This document shows positions 49,340 through 58,557 of a DNA stretch of 64,000 nucleotides, one piece after another (position 1 is the stretch's first letter; every line of letters starts with the position of its first letter). Under the pieces are notes generated by a model. That model did not search any database and was not told the origin of the DNA. It worked only from the letters and a program-made list of their open reading frames with translations. The stretch is from positions 1,261,227 through 1,325,226 of the forward strand of contig NZ_CP101161.1 in the NCBI RefSeq assembly GCF_024298865.1, in the 5' to 3' direction. The stretch comes from Halorarius halobius. Lineage in GTDB: Archaea > Halobacteriota > Halobacteria > Halobacteriales > Haloarculaceae. Position numbers and translations under genes: made by a program.

Positions 49340-49774
49340 ATGATGGCAGAGTACGGCCGCGTCGTCAACGTCGACGGCGTCGTCGTCCGCGACGGCGAGT
49401 ACCTGCTCGTCGAACGGAGCGCACAGAAGGACCACGCCGCCGGCGTGCTCGCGTTCCCCGGCGGGAAACTGGAATCGACCGATGGCGACGCCATCGCGGC
49501 GACGGCCCGGCGCGAACTCGCGGAGGAGGTCGGCATCGAAGTCGGTGCGGTCGAGTACGTCCACGCCAGCACGTTCGAGGCCGACGACGGCACGCCGTGT
49601 CTCAACGTCGTCGTCCGTTGTGAGCACGTCGGCGGCGAGGCCCACCCCCGCGCGACCGACGAGGTGGCGGCGGTCCGCTGGCTCACCCACGGCGAACTCC
49701 ACGACCACGACGACGTGCCCGAGTTCGTCGCCGCGTACGCCGACATGGTCGAGGGGGTACGAGCGGCCGACTGA
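49340..49774 (+). CDS. Nudix hydrolase
   Basis: 144 residues. The Nudix helix is recognisable as FPGGKLESTDGDAIAATARR followed by ELAEEVGIE, but the segment between the first glycines and the helix is two residues longer than the canonical box, and the first helix glutamate is Asp. The catalytic REL-EE-G part is intact. Such enzymes hydrolyse nucleoside diphosphate derivatives; substrate unknown. Two ATGs in tandem at 49340/49343 are both possible starts. Rhodanese follows 11 bases downstream, probably in the same transcript. Confidence 0.88.
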   Translation: MMAEYGRVVNVDGVVVRDGEYLLVERSAQKDHAAGVLAFPGGKLESTDGDAIAATARRELAEEVGIEVGAVEYVHASTFEADDGTPCLNVVVRCEHVGGEAHPRATDEVAAVRWLTHGELHDHDDVPEFVAAYADMVEGVRAAD

Positions 49775-49785
49775 CGCGCCGGGCG

Positions 49786-50250
49786 ATGGGTTCAGGATGG
49801 GTGGCGTCGTACCGACGCGCCGTGACAGACGCCGACTTCGACCTCGACCAGCGTGCGTGGGGACTCGCGGAGGCGGCCGACGCGGCCGTGGAGTCCGTCA
49901 CCGTCGACGTGTTGGACGCCGAACGCGGCCGCGACGACGTAGTCGTGCTCGACATCCGCGACATCCGCGAGGTGTGGATAGAGGGCTCGATTCCCGACGT
50001 CGAGCATGCGCCTCGCGGAATGGTGGAGTTCTGGGCCGACCCGGAGACGACGTACTACAAGGATTTTTTCCACCCCGAGAACCGCTACGTGCTCTACTGC
50101 AACGAGGGCGGCCGCTCGGCGCTCGCCGCCGAGCGCCTCGAAGCGATGGGCTACCCCGACGTGGCCCATCTAGAGGGGGGGTTCACCGCGTGGCAGGACG
50201 CAGACAAGCCGACCGTCGACGTGCCACAGAAGGACTACGCGGGCCGGTAG
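49786..50250 (+). CDS. Rhodanese-domain sulfurtransferase
   Basis: 154 residues with one rhodanese domain: VVVLDIRDIREVWIEGSIP, the active-site loop YCNEGGRSALAAERL with the persulfide-forming cysteine, and GYPDVAHLEGGFTAWQ. The active-site CNEGGRS loop is the six-residue sulfurtransferase type. A GTG at 49822 (start of TDADFDLDQ) is an alternative start. It may supply sulfur or detoxify cyanide; follows the Nudix gene closely. Confidence 0.88.
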   Translation: MGSGWVASYRRAVTDADFDLDQRAWGLAEAADAAVESVTVDVLDAERGRDDVVVLDIRDIREVWIEGSIPDVEHAPRGMVEFWADPETTYYKDFFHPENRYVLYCNEGGRSALAAERLEAMGYPDVAHLEGGFTAWQDADKPTVDVPQKDYAGR

Positions 50251-50289
50251 GCCGGGGGACTTATCAACAACCCGGGAGGACGCGGAGGC

Positions 50290-50865
50290 ATGAGCGACCA
50301 GTACGACATCAGCGGCATCGAACTGACGGACGACAGCTACACCGTCGACCAGTCGCTGATACGCAACAAGTACAAGGCGACCGACTCGGCCGGCAACGTC
50401 GTTCTCCGCGGGAAACAGAAGATGTTCAAACTGAAAGAGGAGTTCCCGTTCACGGACGGCGACGACACCGACGTGTTCACCGTCAAGGCCGGCGGCATCA
50501 TCGACGTGGCGGGCGATTACGTCCTCTCGGACGCTCAGACGGGCGAGGAACTCGTCATCCTCGACAACGACTACTCGCTACTACAGGACACCTGGACCAT
50601 CCGCGACGCCGACGACGAGCGTGCGCTCGCCAAGATAGACTCCCGGGGTGCGATGATGACGCTGGCGCGCAACCTCCTGCCGTTCGGCTATCTCATCCCC
50701 CACAAGTACGAGATAACCGACACGGACGGCGACCACGTCGGGTCCATCGAGGGCCAGTTCTCCCTGCGCGACACCTACGAGATAACGCTCGACGACACCA
50801 GCGACGTGCCGAAGGAACCCGTCGTCGCCGCCGCCATGGTCATCGACGCCATCCAGGGCAACTGA
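50290..50865 (+). CDS. LURP-one-related (DUF567) protein
   Basis: 191 residues of the LURP-one/tubby-like beta-barrel family: LIRNKYKATDSAGNVVLRGKQK, FKLKEEFPF, IRDADDERALAKIDSRG and YEITDTDGDHVGSIEGQFS. The prokaryotic members have unknown function; plant relatives respond to pathogens, and the fold may bind lipids. No signal or membrane segment. It precedes a GIDE-like membrane protein gene by 19 bases with a good Shine-Dalgarno GGAGGTG in the gap, so the two are likely co-transcribed. Confidence 0.85.
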   Translation: MSDQYDISGIELTDDSYTVDQSLIRNKYKATDSAGNVVLRGKQKMFKLKEEFPFTDGDDTDVFTVKAGGIIDVAGDYVLSDAQTGEELVILDNDYSLLQDTWTIRDADDERALAKIDSRGAMMTLARNLLPFGYLIPHKYEITDTDGDHVGSIEGQFSLRDTYEITLDDTSDVPKEPVVAAAMVIDAIQGN

Positions 50866-50884
50866 TGGCCGTCGGAGGTGGTCG

Positions 50885-51691
50885 ATGAGCGTCCTCGATA
50901 CGCTCGTCGGGAGCCTGTTCTGGGTCGTGTTGTTGCTCCTCGGGGTGGGTCTCGTCGCGTACGCCGTCGACCGGGTGCGGAACGTCCGCGCCATCCTCTC
51001 GACGCCGACGAGCGACGCGGGGTTCGTCTCGACCGGCCGGGTCGAACTGGAGGGCGCCGTCGACGCGCGCGACACCGTCGAGACGCCGTTCACCGGCACC
51101 GACTGTGTCGCCTACGAGTGGCAGGTCGAGGAGCACGACCGCGACCCCGGCGACGCCTTGCGCGACTGGGACACGCTCGCGCAGGGGGGCGTGACGGTGC
51201 CGTTCGCCGTCGGCGACGGTACCGGGGAGGCGCTTGTCGACCCCGTCGAACGCGGCGACGGCGTCGACGCGGAACCGCCCCGCGACGCGTCCACCGAATC
51301 GGAGGGCTGGCTCTCGTCGGGCCTGCCGACGGACCTCGACCTGCCGGCGACCGACGAGATAGTCGTCGAGGCCGGCGAGGACCCCCCCGAGCGCGTCGCC
51401 GCGTTCCTCGCCGGCCGGGAGAACCGAGACCGCGTCCACGACGAGAAGCGCCGGTTCACCGAGCGGCGACTCGAGGACGGCACGGAGGTGTACGTGCTCG
51501 GCCACGCCGTCGACACCGGCCGGGGCGTCGCCGTCGAGAACCACCGCGGCGAGCGGTTCGTCGTCTCGGCGAACTCGGAGACGCGGACGGCGCTCCGGAA
51601 CGTCGGCGGCGGCGTCCTCGCCTTCGTCGTCGGCGTCCTGCTCGTCGTCGTGAGCGGGTGGATACTGCTCGCGACGGCCGGCGTCGTGTGA
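50885..51691 (+). CDS. GIDE-like membrane protein
   Basis: 268 residues with an N-terminal membrane helix (about 8-28) and a C-terminal one (about 240-264). Between them lies a soluble domain resembling the GIDE/MULAN domain of eukaryotic mitochondrial E3 ligases (GRVELEGAVDARDTVETPFT, DCVAYEWQVEE, RRFTERRLEDGTEVYVLGHA). The RING domain of the eukaryotic proteins is absent. Archaeal copies are of unknown function. A Shine-Dalgarno GGAGGTG lies at 50874-50880. Confidence 0.82.
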   Translation: MSVLDTLVGSLFWVVLLLLGVGLVAYAVDRVRNVRAILSTPTSDAGFVSTGRVELEGAVDARDTVETPFTGTDCVAYEWQVEEHDRDPGDALRDWDTLAQGGVTVPFAVGDGTGEALVDPVERGDGVDAEPPRDASTESEGWLSSGLPTDLDLPATDEIVVEAGEDPPERVAAFLAGRENRDRVHDEKRRFTERRLEDGTEVYVLGHAVDTGRGVAVENHRGERFVVSANSETRTALRNVGGGVLAFVVGVLLVVVSGWILLATAGVV

Positions 51692-51692
51692 G

Positions 51693-52427
51693 CTACACGT
51701 CCTCGGGGAGCCAGCCGCCGTCCACCTCGACGTTCTCGCCGGAGACGTACGCCGCTTCCTCGGAGCAGAAGAACAGCAACGGTGCGACCACGTCCTCGTA
51801 GCGCGCCCACCGGCCCCGCGGCGCCTCCTCGGGGAACTCGTCGGAGCTCTCGACGACGTACGGCGAGACGGCGTTGACCGTGACGCCGTCGTCTTGCGTG
51901 TCGGCCGCGAGCATCCGCGTGAACATCAGCACGGAGTTCTTCGCCGCGAAGTACGGGAAGTTCTTCGGCGAGACCAGCCCCTTCTCCGCGGAGGCGTAGC
52001 CGACGTTGACGACCCGCCCCCACTCACGGTCGCGCATCCCCGGGAGGGCGCGTTTCGCACACAGCACCGTCCCGTAGTAGTTCGTCTCGACGACGGTCTG
52101 CCAGCGCGACCACTCGATGTCCTCCCAGTGGGTGGGCGCGAAGTTGCCGACGTTGTTGACGAGCACGTCGACGCCGCCGAGCCGCGATTCGACGCGGTCG
52201 AACAGCCCGTCCACGTCGGCGGGGTCGGTCACGTCGGCGCTGGCGGCCATCGCGGCGACGCCCTTCTCGCGGGCGTCGTCGGCCGTCTCCGCGGCGGCGT
52301 CGTCGCTGGTGTTGTAGTGGACGCACACGTCGGCGCCGCAGTCGGCGAGCGCCAGCGCGAACGCACGTCCGAGTCCCTTCGCGCTCCCCGTGACGAGCGC
52401 GACGCGGCCGTCGAGGTCGGGGTCCAT
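51693..52427 (-). CDS. Short-chain dehydrogenase/reductase
   Basis: 244 residues of the classical SDR family. The cofactor loop TGSAKGLGRAFALAL is at about 14-28, the NNVGN motif near 90, the catalytic YFAAK near 155-159, and NAVSPYVVES after it. The serine of the catalytic triad region reads GYASAEKG. The C-terminal VSGENVEVDGGW is typical of FabG-like members. NADP(H) or NAD(H) preference and substrate are not clear. The ATG at 52427 opens DLDGRVALVTGS. Ends one base after the GIDE-like gene (convergent). Confidence 0.92.
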   Translation of the reverse strand: MDPDLDGRVALVTGSAKGLGRAFALALADCGADVCVHYNTSDDAAAETADDAREKGVAAMAASADVTDPADVDGLFDRVESRLGGVDVLVNNVGNFAPTHWEDIEWSRWQTVVETNYYGTVLCAKRALPGMRDREWGRVVNVGYASAEKGLVSPKNFPYFAAKNSVLMFTRMLAADTQDDGVTVNAVSPYVVESSDEFPEEAPRGRWARYEDVVAPLLFFCSEEAAYVSGENVEVDGGWLPEDV

Positions 52428-52530
52428 GCCCGCGCTTCGACGCCGACCCTGATAGTGGTGCTGGGACTGGTAGTTCCGGACCAGCACGTGCCACGGCGGT
52501 GTTTTTGCTCCGACACGTCGAACGGGGTGC

Positions 52531-53259
52531 ATGGACCACGAGATACACCACCGGCCCTCGGAGGCGATGGTCACCATCGCGCTGGCGCCCGGCGAGCGGG
52601 TCGTCGCGGAGGCGGGGGCGCTGGTCGCTCACGAGACGGGCATCGAGATGGAGACGGGCGCCCGCGGCGGCGTGTTCGGCTCCCTGAAGCGGCTGGTCGG
52701 CGGCGAGAGCTTCTTCGTCAACACGTTCCGCTCGCCTGACCGGGAGGCGACGGTGTCGTTCGCGTCGGCGCTCCCGGGCGACGTCGTCACCGAACACGTC
52801 GGCGACGGGCAGGGCGAGTTGTTCGCGCAGTCGGGGTCGTTCCTCGCGGCCGGCGGCGGCGTCGAGGTGGACACCACGTTCGGCGGCGCCCGCTCGTTTC
52901 TCGGCGGGGAGGGGCTGTTCCTCCTGCGACTGTCGGGCGACGGCCCCGTGTGGCTCTCCAGCTACGGCGCCATCGAGGAGCGGGCGGTGCCGGCCGGCGA
53001 GACGCTCACCGTCGACACCGGCCACGTCGTCGGGTTCCGTGACGTCGAGTGGGACGTCCGCCGCGTCGGCGGTCTGAAGTCGACGCTGTTCTCCGGCGAG
53101 GGACTCGTCTCCGAGTTCACCGGCCCCGGCACCGTCTGGGTGCAGACCCGCTCGCCCGACGCGTTCGTCGCGTGGCTGTCGAGCAGGCTCCCCACCGGCA
53201 CCACGGCGTCGAACTCGACCGGTGACTCGGGCGGCAGTGACTTCTCGGTGCGGTTCTGA
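52531..53259 (+). CDS. AIM24/TIGR00266 family protein
   Basis: 242 residues with the repetitive beta structure of the AIM24 family: ALAPGERVVAEAGALVAHE, GGESFFVNTFRSP, AQSGSFLAAGGGVEVD, LSGDGPVWLSSYGAIEE and GFRDVEWDVRRVGG. The yeast namesake affects mitochondrial inner membrane organisation; bacterial and archaeal copies are unassigned. No signal peptide. The last 25 residues are a Ser/Gly/Asn-rich tail. It has the convergent SDR gene's start region behind it, 103 bases away. Confidence 0.88.
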   Translation: MDHEIHHRPSEAMVTIALAPGERVVAEAGALVAHETGIEMETGARGGVFGSLKRLVGGESFFVNTFRSPDREATVSFASALPGDVVTEHVGDGQGELFAQSGSFLAAGGGVEVDTTFGGARSFLGGEGLFLLRLSGDGPVWLSSYGAIEERAVPAGETLTVDTGHVVGFRDVEWDVRRVGGLKSTLFSGEGLVSEFTGPGTVWVQTRSPDAFVAWLSSRLPTGTTASNSTGDSGGSDFSVRF

Positions 53260-53345
53260 ACGCGGGCGGGCGACGCTCCGGAGGCGTCCGTTCGTGAACA
53301 GTTGACAGGGGCGTGAACGGTTCTCTATTCAATCCGGAAGGGATA

Positions 53346-53354
53346 GAATTAAGA
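53346..53354 (+). promoter_or_regulatory. TATA-like box of the 5'-nucleotidase gene
   Basis: GAATTAAGA, 25-33 bases before the ATG at 53379, in a short AT-rich patch. It supports a leaderless start at 53379, which is also the start of the signal peptide. Confidence 0.55.
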
Positions 53355-53378
53355 GATTCCTGTCGGCAGAAACGCCCG

Positions 53379-55325
53379 ATGCGACGCATCCTGACCCTTC
53401 TGGTGCTCGCGTGCGTGGTGACCGCCGGCGTGCCCGCGTCGGCCGTCGCCGCGCCCGCGGGGGGTGGACAGCAGGCCGCCGTGGCCACCGAGAACGCCAC
53501 GGAGACGGCCGACGGGACCGCGACGGTGACGGTCCTGTCGTACAACGACGTACAGACCGCCGCCGCGCAGGACGGCGACTTCTCGCGGCTGGTCGAACTC
53601 GTCCACGAGCGCCGGCAGGCCCACGACAACCCGACCGTGGTGCTCGGTGCCGGCGACCAGGTGAGCCCCCACGCGCTCGCACCGGTGAGCCAGTGGCGGG
53701 TGGCGACGAGCGTGCTCAACCACCTCGACCCCGCCGCCGACGTCGTCGGCAACCACGAACTCGACTTCGGCTACGACGCCGTCTCCGAGTTCCGCAACGA
53801 CTCGGAGTTCCCGTGGCTGGCGACCAACGTCGTGAGAAACGACACCGGCGAGCCGTTCCAGGGCGCCGAGGACCACGTCGTCGTCGAGCGCGACGGCGTG
53901 CGCATCGGCGTCATCGGCCTCGTCGACCGGGGCGCGACGTACGGCAAGACGAACATCGACTTCGCGGGCAACGGCGTCACGGTCCGCAACGTCAGCGAGG
54001 CCGGCCCCGAGGCCGCGGCGCGGCTGAGAGCCGAGGAGAACGTCGACGTGGTCGTCGCGCTGGCTCACACCGGCATCGGTGACGCCGAGCGCGTCGCCCG
54101 CGCGGACGACGGCAACATCGACGTCATCCTCGTCGGCGACGACGAGCAGTACTACCCGCCCGCCGAGACGTCGGGGACGATAATCTCGGAGGCTGAGGCC
54201 CGTGCCGAGTGGCTCGGCGAACTCAACCTCACCGTCGACACCGCCGAGGACGACGTGACCGCCTGGAACGGGCGGCTCATCAACGTCACCGAGAGCGCCG
54301 AGCGCAACGAGACGGCCAGCCGCATCATCAACGGCTACCGTGACAACGTCTCGCTCGACTCGACGGCCGCGTACAGCGAGGTGGCGCTTGACGCGCGGTT
54401 CTCGACGAACTACCACCGCGAGTCGAACTACGGCAACCTCGTCACCGACGCGATGCGGAACGCCGCCGGCGCGGACGTGGCCATCACGAACGCCGGCGGC
54501 ATCCGCTCGAACGCGGTGTACGGCCCCGGCAACATCACCGGCGGCGACGTGTTCAACACCCTGCCGTTCGCGAACACGCTCGTCACCGTCGAACTGACGG
54601 GCGAGGAGTTAGAGGAGACGCTCGAATCGCAGGTCATCACGGTCGGGCCCGACAACCCGTACGACGCCGAAATCAGCCAGCAGGTCTCCGGCGTCAGCTT
54701 CGAGTGGAACGGCGCGACCGGCGAGGTGCGTGACCTCCGGGTCGGCGGGAAGCCGGTCCGCGACGGGAAGACGTACACCGTCGCGGTCAACAGCTACATC
54801 GCCGCCGGCGGCTCCGGCTACCCGCTGGAGAACGCCACTCGCGTCTCCACGACCGACACCCTGCTCGCGGAGGTCGTCATCGACTACATGGAGGCGAAGG
54901 GCACCGTCTCACCGACGGTCGAGGGGCGCGCCGTCCGGTACACGACGGCCCTGCCCGACCGGATGGTGTGGGTCGACGAGGACGGCACGACCGCCATCCG
55001 CTACGACGTGCCCGAGAACGCCACCGGCATCGCGGCCGACAGCTTCTACGCGACGAACGGGACGGCCCGCGTCGCGCCCGAGAAGGTGTACCGGTCGGAC
55101 GGCGAACTGGTGGTCGCGTTCCACGACGCCAAACTCAACCGCCTCGCCGACGGGCAGGGCAACGCCCGCGTCGAACTGTACGGCACCTACACTGACGCAC
55201 GCTACACCGACGACCGGTCCTACTGGGACGGCTCGGTCGTCAGCGGCGACCTGACGGTGCTGGCCTCGCAGGGCGAGAACCGCGGCGAGTCGCAGGGCAA
55301 CAAGGGCGGCAACGCCGACGCCTGA
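53379..55325 (+). CDS. Secreted 5'-nucleotidase/metallophosphoesterase (UshA type)
   Basis: 648 residues. A Sec-type signal peptide (RRILTLLVLACVVTAGVPASAVA) leads to a calcineurin-like phosphoesterase domain: VLSYNDVQTA, GAGDQVSPH, VGNHELDFG and ALAHTGIGD. The first metal motif reads D-V-Q instead of the usual D-x-H. A 5'-nucleotidase C-terminal domain follows (NLVTDAMRNAAGADVAITNAGGIR, VNSYIAAGG), then a ~150-residue extension specific to this protein. It should release phosphate from nucleotides outside the cell. No C-terminal anchor. The next gene is 57 bases downstream. Confidence 0.9.
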   Translation: MRRILTLLVLACVVTAGVPASAVAAPAGGGQQAAVATENATETADGTATVTVLSYNDVQTAAAQDGDFSRLVELVHERRQAHDNPTVVLGAGDQVSPHALAPVSQWRVATSVLNHLDPAADVVGNHELDFGYDAVSEFRNDSEFPWLATNVVRNDTGEPFQGAEDHVVVERDGVRIGVIGLVDRGATYGKTNIDFAGNGVTVRNVSEAGPEAAARLRAEENVDVVVALAHTGIGDAERVARADDGNIDVILVGDDEQYYPPAETSGTIISEAEARAEWLGELNLTVDTAEDDVTAWNGRLINVTESAERNETASRIINGYRDNVSLDSTAAYSEVALDARFSTNYHRESNYGNLVTDAMRNAAGADVAITNAGGIRSNAVYGPGNITGGDVFNTLPFANTLVTVELTGEELEETLESQVITVGPDNPYDAEISQQVSGVSFEWNGATGEVRDLRVGGKPVRDGKTYTVAVNSYIAAGGSGYPLENATRVSTTDTLLAEVVIDYMEAKGTVSPTVEGRAVRYTTALPDRMVWVDEDGTTAIRYDVPENATGIAADSFYATNGTARVAPEKVYRSDGELVVAFHDAKLNRLADGQGNARVELYGTYTDARYTDDRSYWDGSVVSGDLTVLASQGENRGESQGNKGGNADA

Positions 55326-55382
55326 CTCCGCGACGGCGAACCGACCCCCTCTCTTTTGTCGGCGCGGCCCCCAGGTGGGGGC

Positions 55383-56822
55383 ATGCGACGACGCGACGTG
55401 TTGCGCGCGACCGGTGGTGCCCTGACGCTCCCCGCCCTCCTCGCCGGCACCGGCGCCGCGACCCAGGACGCGTTCGAACCGCTCGGAGAGGCGCCGCTGA
55501 CCGGGGCGAAGGAGGCCGTCGTCGGCCCCGACGGCTACGTCTACGTCGCGGTGACCGACGGGTTCGCCGTCGTCGACGTCTCGGACCCCGCCGCGCCCGC
55601 GGTACTCCACGAGAACCGCGACGTCTGGAGCGACCACGAGGACGGCCCGCTGGAGGACATCTACGACGTGAAGGTGGACGGCGACCGCCTCGCGGTTACC
55701 GGCCCCGCGAACCCCGGCCCCGAACTCCAGGGGGTCGTCGTGTTCGACGTCTCCGACCCCACGGCGCCCGAGCGCGTGTCGACCCACGAGACGACGTTCT
55801 TCAACCACAACTGCGACATCAGCGAGGGGACCGTCTACCTCTGTGGCAACGACGGCGAGCGCAACCCGCTCGTGACCGTCGATGCCGAGACTGGCGAGGA
55901 ACTCGGCCGATGGTCCATCGTCTCGCAAGACGAGACGTGGCAGGAGGTGCCGTTCATCCACTGGCCGCTCCACGACATCACCGTCGAGGACGGCGTCGCC
56001 TACCTCGCCTACTGGGATGCGGGGACGTGGCTGGTCGACGTCTCCGACCCCGCAGAGCCGACGCTCCGGGCGAAGGTGCGGGGCCGCTCGGCCGAGGAGT
56101 TCATCGACCTGAGTCAGAGCGAGTCGTTCGAGGAGGGGCGCCAGCCGCCGGGCAACGACCACTTCGTCGCGCCCAACGACGACGGCACGCTCGTCGGCAT
56201 CAGCGTCGAGGCGTGGGACGTCGACCCGCCCGAGGAGGACGTCCGGCCGGGGTCGATCCACCTGTACGACGTCTCGGACCCCGAATCGCCCGCGAAGGTC
56301 GCCGAAATCGAGGCCCCGACGACCGACGACGAGGGGTTCACCGGCGTCTGGACCACCTCCCACAACTTCGAGTTCGCGGGCGACCGCCTGTTCACCTCGT
56401 GGTACCGGGGCGGCGTCCGGGTCCACGACATCTCGGACCCCTCGGCGCCGCGCGAACTCGCACAGTTCCGCGACAGCGCGACGACGAGTTTCTGGACGGC
56501 CCAGTACGGCGGCGACTCCTTCTTCGTCGCCTCCAGCCGCAAGGACCCCTCGGAGATGGAGACGGCGTCGGCCGCCGGCGACGGCCCCGGAGCGGCCATC
56601 TACACGTTCCCGAACCCCGACGGCCCGGTGCCGACGGCGTCGCCGACCGCCTCGCCCTCGCCGTCCGCGACGCCGGCCGACCAGCCGGCCGACGGGTCGA
56701 CCGCCGACGCCACGCCGTCCGCGACGGGGACCCCGGTGAGACAGCCCGGATTCGGCCTGTTCGGGGGCGCGCTGGCGCTCGGCGCGGGCGCGGCGTGGCG
56801 CGCGTTCCGGCGCGACGATTAG
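55383..56822 (+). CDS. Tat-exported LVIVD-repeat protein with PGF-CTERM-like tail
   Basis: 479 residues. The twin-arginine-like signal MRRRDVLRATGGALTLPALL is followed by repeats of the LVIVD type (FAVVDVSDPAAP, VVVFDVSDPTAP, WLVDVSDPAEP, HLYDVSDPESP, VHDISDPSAP) forming a beta-propeller, then a Pro/Thr/Ser/Ala-rich spacer (about 415-450). The C-terminus QPGFGLFGGALALGAGAA followed by an Arg-rich end matches the PGF-CTERM signal processed by archaeosortase A and lipid-anchored. So it is a probable S-layer-associated surface protein. Its 3' end overlaps the convergent FAU-1 gene by four bases. Confidence 0.87.
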   Translation: MRRRDVLRATGGALTLPALLAGTGAATQDAFEPLGEAPLTGAKEAVVGPDGYVYVAVTDGFAVVDVSDPAAPAVLHENRDVWSDHEDGPLEDIYDVKVDGDRLAVTGPANPGPELQGVVVFDVSDPTAPERVSTHETTFFNHNCDISEGTVYLCGNDGERNPLVTVDAETGEELGRWSIVSQDETWQEVPFIHWPLHDITVEDGVAYLAYWDAGTWLVDVSDPAEPTLRAKVRGRSAEEFIDLSQSESFEEGRQPPGNDHFVAPNDDGTLVGISVEAWDVDPPEEDVRPGSIHLYDVSDPESPAKVAEIEAPTTDDEGFTGVWTTSHNFEFAGDRLFTSWYRGGVRVHDISDPSAPRELAQFRDSATTSFWTAQYGGDSFFVASSRKDPSEMETASAAGDGPGAAIYTFPNPDGPVPTASPTASPSPSATPADQPADGSTADATPSATGTPVRQPGFGLFGGALALGAGAAWRAFRRDD

Positions 56823-58192
56823 AGTGCGTTCTCGACTTTCGACGCCACCTCGCGGGCCTTCTCGGCGAGCGGTTCCGGCACCTGTCCGGCGTCGACGGCG
56901 GCGTCGAGTTCGTCGTCGTCGACGCGCTCGACCGTGCCGTCGGCGTGTTTCACCACGTCGACGTGGAGGTCCACGTACCGGACGGCCTCGGGGAACACTT
57001 CGACGGGCGTGCAGACGTTGACGTACGTCCCCCGGCGGGTGCCCTCGGCGCCCCGGTAGACGGTCGCGTACCACCAGCGCCCCTCGGCGAACTTCGTCGT
57101 CGCCACGTCGCCAGCCTGCCGTTCGACGCCCAGCGCGTCGTAGGTGCCGCCGGGGTGCATCTCCCGCTCGACCGTTATCTTCCCGGCGGGGTCGCGGTCG
57201 GTCACCTCGCCGTGGCCCAGCGTGATGAGCCGCCCGTCCGGCTTCCCGTGGCCGATAGCGACGCTGTCGCCCTCCAGCGGCCCGAACTGGCGGGTGACGA
57301 CGTCGAACGGGAACTCGCCCGACGGCTCACACATCGCTTCCGCGAAGTCGACGGCGGCGCTGGCGGCGTTCGTCGCCGCCTTCACGCGGTGGTGGCCGGG
57401 CATCGTCGCGGTCACCTCGCGGCGGTACTCGTCGAGCGCGAACCGGCTCTCGCGGCCGAACCAGGCGTGGGTGGTCGCCGTCGGCGCGGCGAGTCGTCCG
57501 GGCACTTCGTCGGGGTCCGCCGCCGAGAGGCCGGCGTCGATGGCGTCGGCCGCCGCGCCCGCCGCCTCCAGCGCGTCAGCGAGCGCGTCCATCGACGCCT
57601 CATCGTCGTCGCGGCCCCACCGGACTGCCCACCCCTCCGGCGGGTCGACCGGCAGGAGGTCCTCCATCCGCGCGGCGCCCGCCTGCTCGCTCGCGCCGCC
57701 GCGGACGAGCGTCACCAGCGGCGTCTCGACCCGGAGGTCGGTGTCGAGCGTCGGCCGGTTCGACCCCCAGGGGGGTTCGGTGTCGCGGACCTGCACGCGG
57801 ACGCGCTCGCCGCCGTCGAGGTAGTCGTCGCTGTTGTCGTACGGGAGAAAGCCTTCCGCGTCGCCCAACTCGACGACGGCGCCGGAGCCGAGCGTGTCGG
57901 TGACGACGCCGTCGAACACCGCGTCGACGGGCGCGGGGTCGGCCCACGCGAGGGTGTCGCGGGCGACCCCCTGGAGGCGGTCGGTCGCGGCGTCGACGGC
58001 GTCGGGCGCGCCGACGAGCGTGAGCCCCTGGCGGTCGAACGTTGTTTCGGCCCGTACCTCCGCCTCCGCGACGGGGAAGTCGGCGTCGAACCGCTCGCGG
58101 ATGGGTGGGGAGGCCTGCACGACCTGCGCGTCGCTCTGCCGGAACAGTTCGGTGACGGCGGTCGTGTAGATGCCGCGGACGCGGACGTTCAC
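56819..58192 (-). CDS. FAU-1-type RNA-binding protein (RNase E/G-like AU-1)
   Basis: 457 residues from a GTG at 58192. The N-terminal RNase E/G-like part has an S1-like segment (FDGVVTDTLGSGAVVELGDAEGFLPY) and the catalytic-region glycine-rich strands. The C-terminal DUF402 domain is recognisable in VYRGAEGTRRGTYVNVCTPVE and YVDLHVDVVKHADG. Archaeal FAU-1 binds AU-rich RNA and acts in 5S rRNA maturation. It overlaps the upstream small gene by four bases (GTGA). Confidence 0.87.
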   Translation of the reverse strand: MNVRVRGIYTTAVTELFRQSDAQVVQASPPIRERFDADFPVAEAEVRAETTFDRQGLTLVGAPDAVDAATDRLQGVARDTLAWADPAPVDAVFDGVVTDTLGSGAVVELGDAEGFLPYDNSDDYLDGGERVRVQVRDTEPPWGSNRPTLDTDLRVETPLVTLVRGGASEQAGAARMEDLLPVDPPEGWAVRWGRDDDEASMDALADALEAAGAAADAIDAGLSAADPDEVPGRLAAPTATTHAWFGRESRFALDEYRREVTATMPGHHRVKAATNAASAAVDFAEAMCEPSGEFPFDVVTRQFGPLEGDSVAIGHGKPDGRLITLGHGEVTDRDPAGKITVEREMHPGGTYDALGVERQAGDVATTKFAEGRWWYATVYRGAEGTRRGTYVNVCTPVEVFPEAVRYVDLHVDVVKHADGTVERVDDDELDAAVDAGQVPEPLAEKAREVASKVENAL

Positions 58193-58557
58193 AGTGCCTC
58201 CGGCGAGGTGGCAAAGCGGGTGCGGCCGTGCCGCCCCTCCAGCGTCAACTCGACGCGCTCCTCCGAGAGCACGCGGCCGTCCGTCACGGCCACGCCCCAC
58301 GTCTCGAACCGGAGCCAGCCCTGGAGGTCGGCGGCGTGGGTGTAGGTGTCGAGGAAGCGCACCTCGTGTTCGGCGTGGTCGTCGGCGCTGTGCGCGAGGT
58401 CCATCTCGGAGTAGACCACCTCGCGGTCGAAGAACGCCTCGAGGTCGGCGGCCGTCGCCTCGACGCGCTCGGCGACCAACTCGGAGGCCCGCTGGAGGTC
58501 GTCGGTGGAGAGTCCGACCTCGCGGAGCGCGGCCTGTTCCCGCTGGTCGAAGTGCAT
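58189..58557 (-). CDS. Haloarchaeal small protein coupled to FAU-1
   Basis: 122 residues, acidic, soluble, with the opening FDQREQAALREVGLSTDDLQ and a C-terminal strand pattern (FETWGVAVTDGRVLSEERVE). I recognise it only as a conserved haloarchaeal protein. Its stop overlaps the FAU-1 start by four bases, so a role in RNA handling is possible but unproven. The ATG at 58557 is preferred to the one at 58620, which would add ~21 basic residues. Confidence 0.75.
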   Translation of the reverse strand: MHFDQREQAALREVGLSTDDLQRASELVAERVEATAADLEAFFDREVVYSEMDLAHSADDHAEHEVRFLDTYTHAADLQGWLRFETWGVAVTDGRVLSEERVELTLEGRHGRTRFATSPEAL

